Below, in pieces: positions 1 through 12,650 of a stretch of DNA of 15,000 nucleotides (position 1 is its first letter; each line of letters opens with the position of its first letter). This DNA is from Halisarca cf. caerulea. Taxonomy: Eukaryota; Porifera; Demospongiae; Chondrillida; Halisarcidae. The position numbers and the translations under genes are program-made. Under the pieces are notes generated by a model. The model had not been told where the DNA came from, ran no database searches, and was given only the letters and a program-made list of their open reading frames with translations. The DNA is taken from the NCBI GenBank assembly GCA_963170055.1, contig CAUJGJ010000004.1:1217201-1232200 (forward strand). The letters are read 5' to 3'.

Positions 1-65
1 AGGTTTCATTGTACAGGACTGTTTACTGTGGTCTCAATGGTGTCCTTATTACAGAGGTTTCACTG
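1..65. mobile_element. right end of a TIR miniature element
   Basis: The stretch ends in AGAGGTTTCACTG followed by TA. Its reverse complement starts CAGTGAAACCTCTGTAATAAGG, the same terminal motif as the elements at 1366-1560 and 8636-8810. The flanking TA fits a TA target-site duplication, as used by the Tc1/mariner-pogo superfamily. The inner part (ACCACAGTAAACAG on the reverse strand) also resembles the right end of the 1366-1560 copy. The left end lies outside the window. No coding capacity is visible. Confidence 0.55.
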
Positions 66-816
66 TATACATAATGTATTTAACGCCCATATATACCATA
101 TGTACTCTTAGACTACCCTAACTTATCCAGTTACCCTAATTTTAGTAATCTGTAAATTTAACCACGATTTACACATGCATGTGCAGATAAGTGAGGTTGG
201 GCAGACTATATAGACTGCCTGAATTGTTTTCTTTTTTTTACAGGAAAAGTATTATAATAAGTAATTCTCTAAGTCCTGGAGATAGTATTAATAATAATAC
301 TCCCTAAATAGAACGGAGATATAATATCTATAATGTAGTATATCTATTACAGACTATATTGACCAACAGATACCTTTCCTTTTATCTATATTATAGTTTA
401 ATATTATCAAAAGTATGTTCTATATTCTATTAATTGGAGTATGGTAATCTTACCAGCGGACAGAAGTGATTGAGAGGAGTAAACCAGCCCAATGATTATG
501 ATGCGGACTTTCCACATGAGCTCCAGACATATTACAAAACTGAAGTATTCTTGCTAGCTTAAGTGGGCGTTATATCTATGGTGTTATGCAAACTGCTGAC
601 CCTGCATCCCACCCCAAACATGCCTGTTTACGCCTGCACAAATCATATTCATCGTACACGTGTTAGCTATATAATTATATTCACTGCATGACTGAACATG
701 TCTAAGTTCAACTCCTGCTAAGAGGCTATCAAAATTTTGCATTATGTAAGACCCATGTAAGTGTATTCATAGGCATTCCATAATATTATGTACTATAATA
801 TATATACCTAGTTAAA
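66..816. other. AT-rich upstream region of gene A, no gene seen
   Basis: No convincing exon, RNA gene or long repeat is visible. The DNA is AT-rich with scattered TAATATTA-type words. It presumably holds the regulatory region of the receptor gene that starts at 871. Confidence 0.5.
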
Positions 817-823
817 TATAAAG
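817..823 (+). promoter_or_regulatory. candidate TATA box of gene A
   Basis: TATAAAG lies 48 nt upstream of the ATG at 871. A start site about 30 nt downstream would fall near 847-853, where CTTCACA resembles an initiator. This would give a 5' UTR of only about 20 nt. It would also exclude an out-of-frame ATG at 843 from the mRNA. This is inferred from position and motif only. Confidence 0.35.
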
Positions 824-870
824 ACCACCTGACCTGAAGTGCATGAGCCTTCACAAGTCTAACGCTACCA

Positions 871-5260
<4,390 letters not shown>

Positions 5261-5633
5261 TGGCCAAGTGTAAGAGTATAGTACATACGATGTAACATGT
5301 ATTATATTCCCTTCATCTCCCCAGTGCTACCATGATAATACCTCATCACATTGAAGTATATATACTTAGGGCCATTTCACAAATGTCTGCATTAATGCCA
5401 TATTATTTTAAACCGAGTATCACTTCTTCATCATAGTTCATAGATCATAGGTCATGATGTCAAGTCATATTTTTGAATTACTATAATAGTTATGATGAAT
5501 TTTTGTATTAATTTTGCAATCAATCAGTAACTGTTATAGGATTATTTATAGCAAATGAAGGTAACTGTATGAGTTTGTGTATAATGTTTCTTTAGGATTC
5601 ACTGGAATGCATGGTTAAAATGTCATAAATAAA

Positions 5634-5634
<1 letters not shown>
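5261..5634 (+). other. 3' UTR of gene A (inferred)
   Basis: Non-coding sequence between the stop codon and the first AATAAA. It contains decayed TCATAG-type short repeats near 5431-5470. No further exon is evident. Confidence 0.45.
5628..5633 (+). terminator. candidate polyadenylation signal of gene A
   Basis: AATAAA lies 368 nt after the stop codon and is followed immediately by a (TG)n tract. On the RNA this provides a GU-rich downstream element, the second half of a standard animal poly(A) site. Confidence 0.5.
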
Positions 5635-5808
<174 letters not shown>

Positions 5809-6718
5809 TATGAGTATATACGTACATACACATGTACTTGCATTTTTGACATTAATTCCCGTATGCGTGTGCACAGGCATGGTGCATATGCAATACGATT
5901 GTATGCATGTATTTGTTATTTTGTTGCGATCACTACGTAAATTATGGTCAATGAATGCATGTTATACATGTACAGTAGGTTAATTTATTATCTGTATGAT
6001 GTGAATCAATGTACACACAAAACTAAATTATGAATCCATGTACATAATATTAAACTTGAAACAGTGGTGCATAATAAGTGTGTATCTGCATATCATACAC
6101 ACATAATAGTTTCCTCTTGTTGCACCTGAAACATGAGCATGAGCATGGAAAATATGGGGACATACACACACAAATACAAACATATTCAATAAGATATAGC
6201 GGACTACTCCATGCGTGTACCTACATAATATACTATCCCATAAATGGTTTTAATTGCTTTAGGAAATATGGTAGTTTAAGTGGTGCAGTACGATAAGTAG
6301 TTTATAGCGTCTGAATATAATTTGACTACATAATATACAGTGAAATGTGCTTTACCTCAAAGAGGACACAAAATCAGTACAGTAACTTAAGATCTGAGGT
6401 ACTTAGTACTATCTAGTCTGACGTAGTCGACCCGGTGATCTCACTTGGCCATTTTCAGGGGCAAACGAGAAATAGTGACATTAATCTCCAAAAATGACCA
6501 AGCAAGATTGACCAGTTAGGCTATGCCTGATTACTTGTTATCAGAGTTAGTTTATGTGCATAAGATACACATAGGGACAGAATGAGGAGTAATATTATAA
6601 AAGTACAATACTATCAGGAGTACAAACCAGGTATATACTTACCATATGTATACGTATACAAAAGTTACACAGGTTTTATAAAAATTATATAAACAAATGG
6701 GACTGTCATTGATTTTCT
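5809..6718. other. convergent intergenic region and 3' UTR of gene B
   Basis: No gene is visible. On the minus strand, ATTAAA (6254-6249) and AATAAA (5989-5984) are candidate poly(A) signals for gene B, about 465 and 730 nt past its stop. The region also contains the miniature element at 6415-6532. Another CAGTGAAA terminus-like word at about 6340 has no clear partner. Confidence 0.4.
6415..6532. mobile_element. about 118-bp foldback/TIR element
   Basis: The left arm (6415-6455), GTCTGACGTAGTCGACCCGG continuing to CTCACTTGGCCATTTT, is the imperfect inverted copy of the right arm (6491-6532), AAAATGACCAAGCAAGATTG continuing to GCTATGCCTGATTA. A related copy lies at 6983-7073. It has no coding capacity and its superfamily is unknown. 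Confidence 0.55.
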
Positions 6719-9700
6719 TCACTCATCTGATTGAGACTCTTGATGTAGATTTGTGTGTCCCTTGATTTTAATCCTACAGCAAAAAATGTACAAACACACA
6801 ATTAGTACAAACTTAATAATTATAAGCTACTGTGCATGCACTTAGTGAATACTATATCTAAATGCAGCTCCTACAAATATCTAAAATTGAACTCAGAGTC
6901 AGTTCAGTAGATTTTTATGCACTGAGTGCATTTCAATCCATCCATGCACCTGGAATGATACAAAATTGCACGTGTACCTAGTCCTGCATAGTCAGACCCA
7001 TTCTCGTCATGAAGGACGTGATGTCGGTCTTCAAAAAGGCCAAGTGAGACTGGGTCGGCTATGTCTGAGTCAATGTGTACTGCACATATATAATGTCTCA
7101 TTGTAGGTATATTATACTGTTTATAATGCACGTTAATGCATGCCTGCTAGTTACATGTACTGCATATAAAACATGCTAGTTTACAGCAGAGGAACTTACC
7201 TTTGTATTGCGTAAACTACCAGCACCACTCCAAGTATGCAGATTATCAGCACCAGCGCTCCAGTAATTGCGTACAATATGCACGTGTGTGGTTCCTGGTT
7301 GCCTGTGTATCATATATATCATACGAAATGAAAATTAAACTACAGTGCATACTCATACAGTTTGCTTAAGCTTCCTGGATTTAGTCTCATTCCCAGATAG
7401 CAACTACCGGTAGCTGGAAGTGGATCTGGGAATGAGACTTGCCTGGATGGTGCAAACGCCATTTTGTGATTGTGTAACTCACTAAAATGGCGGCTATATT
7501 ATTGGATCATTGCAAGAGCTGGAAACAGCACAGAGAGAAAGTTTTCTGCCATTTTATGACTCTCTGGATACATTTCAAACTATTATTTTAAGAGTCTCAG
7601 AATGATGTAAGCTAGTATTATCTAAAGTAGAGGCAGCCTGTAAACCTGTTAGTATGGCAAAAAATAGATGGTGGTGACCATGTGGTAGAGAGAAGCGAAA
7701 GAGTAAGGAATTACTTCTAGAAATGTTTACCTTTACATACATAGTCTGCTACGGTGAAGAGAGAAGCTAGGTAGGTATAAAAAAATTTTGAAACTTTGTG
7801 GAGAGTGATGCGAACGATAAGTTCTGCTGGAAGACCTACAAGATACCAGCTATTGGCAAGGACACATTACAGCTTGAGCCCCCACTCACACAGTGCATGG
7901 CCAGCTGGTAGAGCCTCATGCAGCAGTTGGAGGAGCTTCTTTCTCTTGGCCCTGCCGGAACCATAACAATCATACTACAGCGCTGGTTTTCAACCGGCAA
8001 TGTAGTTTTCTCCCGATCGGGAACTCTGTGTCTGGGGTACTTAGCCCTGTAGCGGACTCATGTTATTGTCACCACTTGTATGATTAATTTTTTGTAAATT
8101 CCTTTGGCAACAATGTGGCACATCTCCCCCTGTGTGCATAAGCACATTATCCCTTAACTCTAAAACGTGTCTGAGTGTGTTGTGTGTGTGTGGGGGGGGG
8201 GGGGGGGGGTTCAAGATGCTACCAATTGGAAGAGCCGTGCAAGCTTCTAGCTGACCGCAGTCTCCTGCTTGCTGCATGCTACTAATGTTATAATATATAC
8301 ACTTCATGCATTTCCACTCACATAGTGTAGTTGTTTGGTGTGTGGTCCTTAGGGCTGGTGTTTCTCCACCTTTGTATTTGACTACATGTACATAAATAAA
8401 CACAATTACACCAGTAGGTGTGGTCTGTGGTTAGTAGGTTGGAGGGAACAATTACTCAATTTAAAGCTCCGCCCATGTACTGTCCTTCCTGGAATTGTCA
8501 TCACGTGCACTGTGCATAATTTCTTTAGGGAGCATGCACAGATAGTGCATGCGTGTACACCAAATGCTATATGTGAATGGGTTCAGATGTTGTTGTGATT
8601 ATGGTCGATAGTGTATGTGATTCTAATATGCTATACAGTGAAACCTCTCTATAACAGACACTTTGGAACCTGAAAAACAGTTTGCTATACAGAGGTTTCC
8701 ACTGCTCAGAGGTTATTTTATACGCACAGCAATCTATCTGGACCCACAAAAGTCGTCTGTTATAGAGAGGTTATCACTATTAGGGGAGTTTGTTAAAAGA
8801 GGTTCTACTGTAATTGTTACAATGGAAAATCTGTAAATGTGATATATATACGTATACCTAAATATTCCAGCATTGACCATCATGTGGTCATATTCACAAT
8901 TATAATACTGTTGCATTCAGAACATAAATGATATGAATGTGAGTACATATATAGTATAGTACAGTATCTGCTTTAATTTTCACTTGGTTTAATATTCACG
9001 GTATTTGTAGATTTGAAAGCCATCTGCAAAAGTTTGAACTGGCTATAATTTAGATCAGGCTCTTGTGCAATGGCAAAATGTGGCTGTCCGCAAATATAAA
9101 ACACGAAAATCGCTAACTAAAAAAAGCCAAAATGGAAAAAAAAATTAAAGTGGATACAGTATAGTGGAATTGACTGCATGTGTTTTTGCAGTTACTCACT
9201 TATTGTCATTGCCGACATTCTCCCATCATTGGCTACAGCTGCTATAGAGACGGTGTAGTCCACATCCGAAGGGAGGGTGAGGTGAGTGGAGAAGGACTGC
9301 TTTTGTCTGTTTGAAGTTGCTGTTTTTGATGTAATCATCTTGGTCCCATTCCCTTCAAAGATGATCATGAAGGATGATGTTTGCCCGCACAAATCTGTCT
9401 GTTCCCACGACAACTGGACCGAACTGTCGGACACCTTTTCAACCTGAAAATTGCTTACTTGAGCGATATCTGGTGGACATAATATTATAATTAAAGTGAA
9501 CGTAAACAGTAATTGTAAAAATGAAGGACCTCAATGGATCGATGTGTATGCTTGGTTCCTTGTTTATTGGGGATTGAAGAAATATTTTTTGCTGCATTGC
9601 ATTTAATCATGTACTTTATGTCATTATCTTGTATTATTATGCACACACTATTATATGCATACTAATTATACATGTAATCATACTATCATATACATATACT

Positions 9701-11841
9701 AGAGTTGACTTGATTCTTTATACAGCAAATTTTCATTAATCCGCCACAATTTGTTTTGATAATTGTTGCCGGATAAATGAGTGTACGTGGCAGATTACTC
9801 AAATCAGTATTCAGCCATTTCTGTTAATTCATGTACAAAATTGATCACAGTTTATAATGAGATTTCACCATAGTACCGTTATTATGCCTAACACATATTG
9901 CATGTTATTGTGAAGTGTCAGCTATAGTGTTGCGAACTAACCTTCCATGTTTATTGTCAGGGCATTGCTGAGACGCGGCCCAGTGAACAAGTCATACAGG
10001 CAGTGGTACTGCAGACCATCAAATGCCGGTAGAACTTCCTCTATGAGGAGAACCTCTGCATCATCAGAATTGTTAACGATTCTGTGATTTGGTAGTTGAC
10101 CTCTGCTGAAATCAATGGAACGAAATATTTCCACAGTGTTGTTGGTCACTCGCCAGTCTGGTTCGTTACGTGTGGTTGAATGTCTGCAAGACATTACTAG
10201 AGGTTCATAAGGACAGAGGACAGTCTTTGGTGTTTCCTCAACCAGCTCTACCCATAGGTTCTGACCTGCAAATAATTGTGCATGGCACAGTTACTGTATA
10301 ATAAATTTAGTAGCACTGCAGTTGGTTGTTTTGGTCTCTTACAATCTCCTCCACAGAAAAATTTGTATTCTTCCACTGCAGCGATTTGCCAGCCTCATTT
10401 TTATTATATATATAATTGCATTTACTGTGTACTGTTGTATATACAGTTGGCTGTGCATGCTAGCTAGAAGAATTGGTAAACTGAGAGAGCCAGTTGCTGT
10501 GCAGTTATATACATACTGCCAGCTTGTGGTTATCTGCTCAACTGTGCATGTCCGTGTATATACTATGCTTGCATAAGATAAGGCTTCAGGCCTTGCAGGG
10601 TTTGTCTATACCTTGGCAATACAGGTGCAACTTTAGTTATACAGTGGAACCCGTCTATTGTGGTCACTGTGTAATGCAGCCACCTGTCTATACCACCCAC
10701 TAATTCTTCTCCTAATTAGCAGTAATGCATGGTATTCTACCTCATTAAAGCAGCCACCTGTCTATAACAGCCAAAAAATTTTGCCCTAATGGTGACCGCA
10801 ATAGACAGGTTCCACTTATACCAACCTGTTTGCCAATTCATCAGTTTCGCCTTTTGTGATCAGGCATTACTTATACTCCCATGCTAAGCCTTGCATGGGT
10901 ATGCTGTTATAGTATTATGAATCACCTGCTTGGCACCTAATTGCATGAGCTATATATTATATAGTTGTTGGGATCTTTTTATTTATAATTTTCTATTTTC
11001 CCTGCTTGGGAATGGGGTACTAGGTGATCTGCATGGCAGCTCAGTTATTGGAGTCTTCCCTATAGGGGATTCACCCACCTATCTAGGTGGGCTGCATGGC
11101 AGCTCAGTTGTTGAAGCGTCTTCCCTGCAGGGGCTGACCCACTATATAGGTGGACTGCTTGGTAGCTCATGTAGTTGTTGGAGTCTTCCCTGCAGGGGAT
11201 TCTGCATTGGAGCTCAGTTGTTGAAGCGTCTTCCCTGCAGGGGCTGACTCAATATATTTATGTAGGTGGACTGCTTGGTAGCTCATGCAGTTGTTGGAAT
11301 CTTCTCTGCAGGGGATTGGCCTACTGTATTTATATAGGTGGACTGCTTGGTAGCTCAGTTGTTGGAGTCTTCCCTGCAGGGGATTCTGCATTGCAGCTCA
11401 GTTGTTGAAACGTCTTCCCTGCAGGGGCTGACCCACTAGGTGGACTGCTTGTCACCTTATATAGTCAAGTGCTGTTGTCTTGCAGACTTGAGCTCTTATT
11501 GTATCTGGTTTGCTAGAAAATTCTACCTACTGTAGACAGTTTATGGTAGCACCCAGGACTTACACCATCATGCTATAAGCAATGGTATAGAATTATAGCA
11601 GCTGCTATAATAGTTGCATGCAGCTTTGTATCTCAGTCTGCAATCAGATCTGCAGGTAGCAAACCATTGTAACTCCAGCACTGTGCATGTATTTGCTGAC
11701 TATATAGCAGCTAGAAACTTAATATATACATCTTCTGTATTGTTCTATTTTTGGTATTGAAGGTAATGCATAAGTGCACTCACCTGTTATTATTATAGGA
11801 ATTTGGGAGACAAGAATGAAAAGCAAACAGTCAGCTTGCAT
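6719..11841 (-). CDS. gene B: Ig-FN3 single-pass cell-surface receptor, 5 exons, 269 aa
   Basis: Minus-strand exons in order: 11841-11784, 10265-9942, 9469-9200, 7302-7200, 6773-6719. They total 810 nt, stop TGA at 6721-6719. Introns are GT-AG: phase 1 for the first three, phase 2 for the last. Residues 1-19 are a signal peptide (CLLFILVSQIPIIIT). Residues 20-127 are an Ig domain and 128-217 an FN3 domain. The transmembrane helix is about 225-249 (starts CILYAITGALVLIICILGVV). The tail is 18 residues, RIKIKG then HTNLHQESQSDE. The start is the ATG that opens the signal peptide and ends in ACAG/GTGAGT in matching phase. The tail has no tyrosine or known signalling motif, so any signalling would need a partner. 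Ig followed by FN3 is a common layout of animal adhesion molecules. I infer adhesion or recognition and recognise no specific orthologue. It lies tail to tail with gene A. Confidence 0.8.
6983..7073. mobile_element. second copy of the 6415-6532 miniature element, in intron 4 of gene B
   Basis: AAAGGCCAAGTGAGACTGGG then TCGGCTATGTCTGAG matches the arms of the element at 6415-6532. The left end, CATAGTCAGACCCATTCTC, is a degraded inverted copy. A short minus-strand ORF crossing it lacks supporting splice sites or domains. Confidence 0.45.
7200..7302 (-). CDS. gene B exon 4: transmembrane helix
   Basis: Acceptor GATACACAG and donor CAAAG/GTAAGT (minus strand) enclose 103 nt, entering in phase 1 and leaving in phase 2. 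It codes SNQEPHT, about 25 hydrophobic residues and the juxtamembrane YAIQR. The final exon (6773-6719) supplies the short basic then acidic tail. Confidence 0.75.
7383..7492. repeat. pair of hairpins in intron 3 of gene B
   Basis: AGTCTCATTCCCAGAT (7383-7398) and ATCTGGGAATGAGACT (7424-7439) form perfect 16-bp arms around a loop that contains the palindrome CTACCGGTAG. Just downstream, CGCCATTTT (7457-7465) pairs with AAAATGGCG (7484-7492). They are probably parts of one miniature element whose far end I cannot fix. Confidence 0.6.
7640..8185. other. moderate-GC block in intron 3 of gene B, unidentified
   Basis: The segment about 7780-8060 is richer in G and C than its surroundings and includes the 12-bp perfect palindrome TCCCGATCGGGA (8011-8022). 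Six-frame reading gives only short fragments with stops and no recognised domain. It may be the relic of a mobile element. Confidence 0.35.
8178..8209. repeat. (TG)n followed by G18
   Basis: A short TG tract runs into 18 consecutive G residues (8192-8209). On the gene B transcript strand this is C18. The G strand could form a quadruplex. Homopolymers of this length are also error-prone in sequencing, so the exact length is doubtful. Confidence 0.9.
8636..8810. mobile_element. 175-bp pogo/Tc1-mariner-like MITE with TA duplication
   Basis: It starts CAGTGAAACCTCTCTATAAC and ends AAAGAGGTTCTACTG (reverse complement CAGTAGAACCTCTTT). Both ends are flanked by TA (8634-8635 and 8811-8812). Inside, TCTGTTATAGAGAGGTTATC repeats the terminal motif in inverted orientation. 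It has no transposase. It lies in intron 3 of gene B. Confidence 0.75.
8959..9164. mobile_element. about 205-bp TIR element in intron 3 of gene B
   Basis: The left end ACAGTATCTGCTTTAATTTT and the right end (reverse complement ACTGTATCCACTTTAATTTT) are imperfect inverted repeats. The interior is AT-rich and non-coding. Its right end sits only about 35 bp from the FN3 exon donor. Confidence 0.6.
9200..9469 (-). CDS. gene B exon 3: fibronectin type III domain
   Basis: Acceptor CCACCAG and donor ATAA/GTGAGT (minus strand) enclose 270 nt (90 codons), phase 1-1. FN3 landmarks are VQLSW (Trp149) in strand B, FMIIFEG in strand C, and L193 with DVDYTVSIAAVANDG (Tyr199) in strands E-F. The domain is followed almost directly by the membrane helix, with only a short linker. 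Confidence 0.85.
9735..9800. mobile_element. possible small foldback element in intron 2 of gene B
   Basis: TTAATCCGCCAC and GTGGCAGATTA are imperfect inverted copies, and ACAGCAAATTTTCATTAATCC resembles terminal motifs of pogo-type elements. The ends are not clear. The rest of this intron (9470-9941) shows nothing I recognise. Confidence 0.3.
9942..10265 (-). CDS. gene B exon 2: canonical Ig domain
   Basis: Acceptor ATTTGCAG and donor GAAG/GTTAGT (minus strand) enclose 324 nt, symmetric phase 1-1. The domain has Cys46 in strand B (LVMSC), Trp57 in strand C (PDWRV) and D102-x3-Y106-x-C108 in strand F (DGLQYHC), which is the standard Ig signature. An extra Cys37 is present. N-glycosylation sequons occur at NNT and NNS. 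Confidence 0.85.
10642..10817. mobile_element. 176-bp pogo/Tc1-mariner-like MITE in intron 1 of gene B
   Basis: The left end CAGTGGAACCCGTCTATTGT, continuing GGTCAC, and the right end (reverse complement AAGTGGAACCTGTCTATTGC, continuing GGTCAC) match at about 23 of 26 positions. Inside, GCAGCCACCTGTCTATA occurs twice in direct orientation. TA precedes the left end. Its termini are related to, but distinct from, those of the 8636-8810 element. Confidence 0.75.
11022..11451. repeat. seven-copy tandem array, units about 51-72 bp
   Basis: Units begin near 11022, 11085, 11148, 11211, 11264, 11336 and 11395. Shared core words are AGGTGGACTGCTTGGTAGCTC, AGTTGTTGGAGTCTTCC and CCTGCAGGGG. Two unit types alternate, one with GGGGATTC and one with AAGCGTCTTCC plus GGGGCTGAC. 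The array therefore looks like repeats of a roughly 115-180 bp dimer. Open frames across it on both strands are products of the repeat. It lies in intron 1 of gene B. Confidence 0.9.
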
Positions 11842-12650
11842 TTTCAGCAGAGACTGCTAAGTCAACACCATCAATTGCAATGTGTCTCTGTTTGAGCCAT
11901 ATTAGCTGCCTGTGAGCTTGCCTGGTCCTGCCTGTGGCTATTATTATGGAACTTGATGTTTATTTACCATGGGTGATCCTAACTAAGTGGTTTGTTATGA
12001 TGTGGGAATTGGCGGCTTATTTGATAATAGGAAAACAAGGTGCCAAGTATATTCATTATTCTAATGAATCTATTAACATGGAACAAAGATGCCTCTCTAA
12101 ATCCCGACAATCAATTAGGCTTGAAAAATGTTGGATTAGCTATAGGAGAATTATGGATGCATTGAGTGTCTCTTATAGATCTTAGCTTACCTGTGTATGA
12201 ACTGTCTGACTGTCTATAGATCAACAATGGGCATATATACACCCTGCAATATAATTATCACAATGATCATGATCATTATAATTATTGTATATATTATCTG
12301 CTGATGCATGCATATAATATCATATAAAGTAACTGCCTGAGTCTTCAATGATCATGATCATAATAATAATAATGCAATAAATTGTAAATGTGTAGATCAG
12401 CAGCACAGTCCAGCTTGCATCCAATGTATCCCTTTCAGTGTAATACATGTATGTACTTAATGGCCTCACATGCATAACACACACTGCAATTTCCTGCTCT
12501 TTTTACCTCACTCCCCCCTCACTCCCATTCACTCAGCACTTTAAATTTCCTTTCATGTACCACCATATTTCAAGGCTGCATCACATGCAAGTTGCATGTC
12601 AGACCCTCAGCCACTCACCATAGCCACAATTCACAGCATCACCTCATTAG
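11842..12650. other. upstream region of gene B, no convincing gene
   Basis: This presumably holds the promoter of gene B, though I see no clear TATA box on the minus strand. An 80-codon open stretch on the plus strand (11946-12185) has no recognised domain. AATGATCATGATCATT (12262-12277) is a perfect 16-bp palindrome, nearly repeated at 12347-12361. A pyrimidine-rich patch lies near 12500. Confidence 0.4.

Noticed and set aside
217..258. Tyrosine-based (ITIM/ITAM) or PDZ-binding motif in the gene A tail
   Set aside because: The 42-residue tail contains no tyrosine and ends ERVP, which is not a PDZ ligand. These coordinates are residues of the gene A protein (exons 5-7), not bases.
6904..7131. 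75-aa minus-strand frame in intron 4 of gene B
   Set aside because: It crosses a miniature element copy, and the proposed exon 4 to exon 5 junction already keeps frame without it.
8041..8403. 120-aa minus-strand frame with a Pro run
   Set aside because: The proline run comes from the G18 homopolymer. No domain, and no matching splice sites in the phase needed for gene B.
10930..11408. Open frames of 74-105 aa over the tandem array, both strands
   Set aside because: They follow the repeat units, and the array sits in an intron of gene B. No signal, domain or splice evidence supports coding.
11934..12185. Plus-strand frame of about 80 aa upstream of gene B
   Set aside because: No recognised domain, no supporting context, and composition like the surrounding non-coding DNA. 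A chance ORF is most likely.
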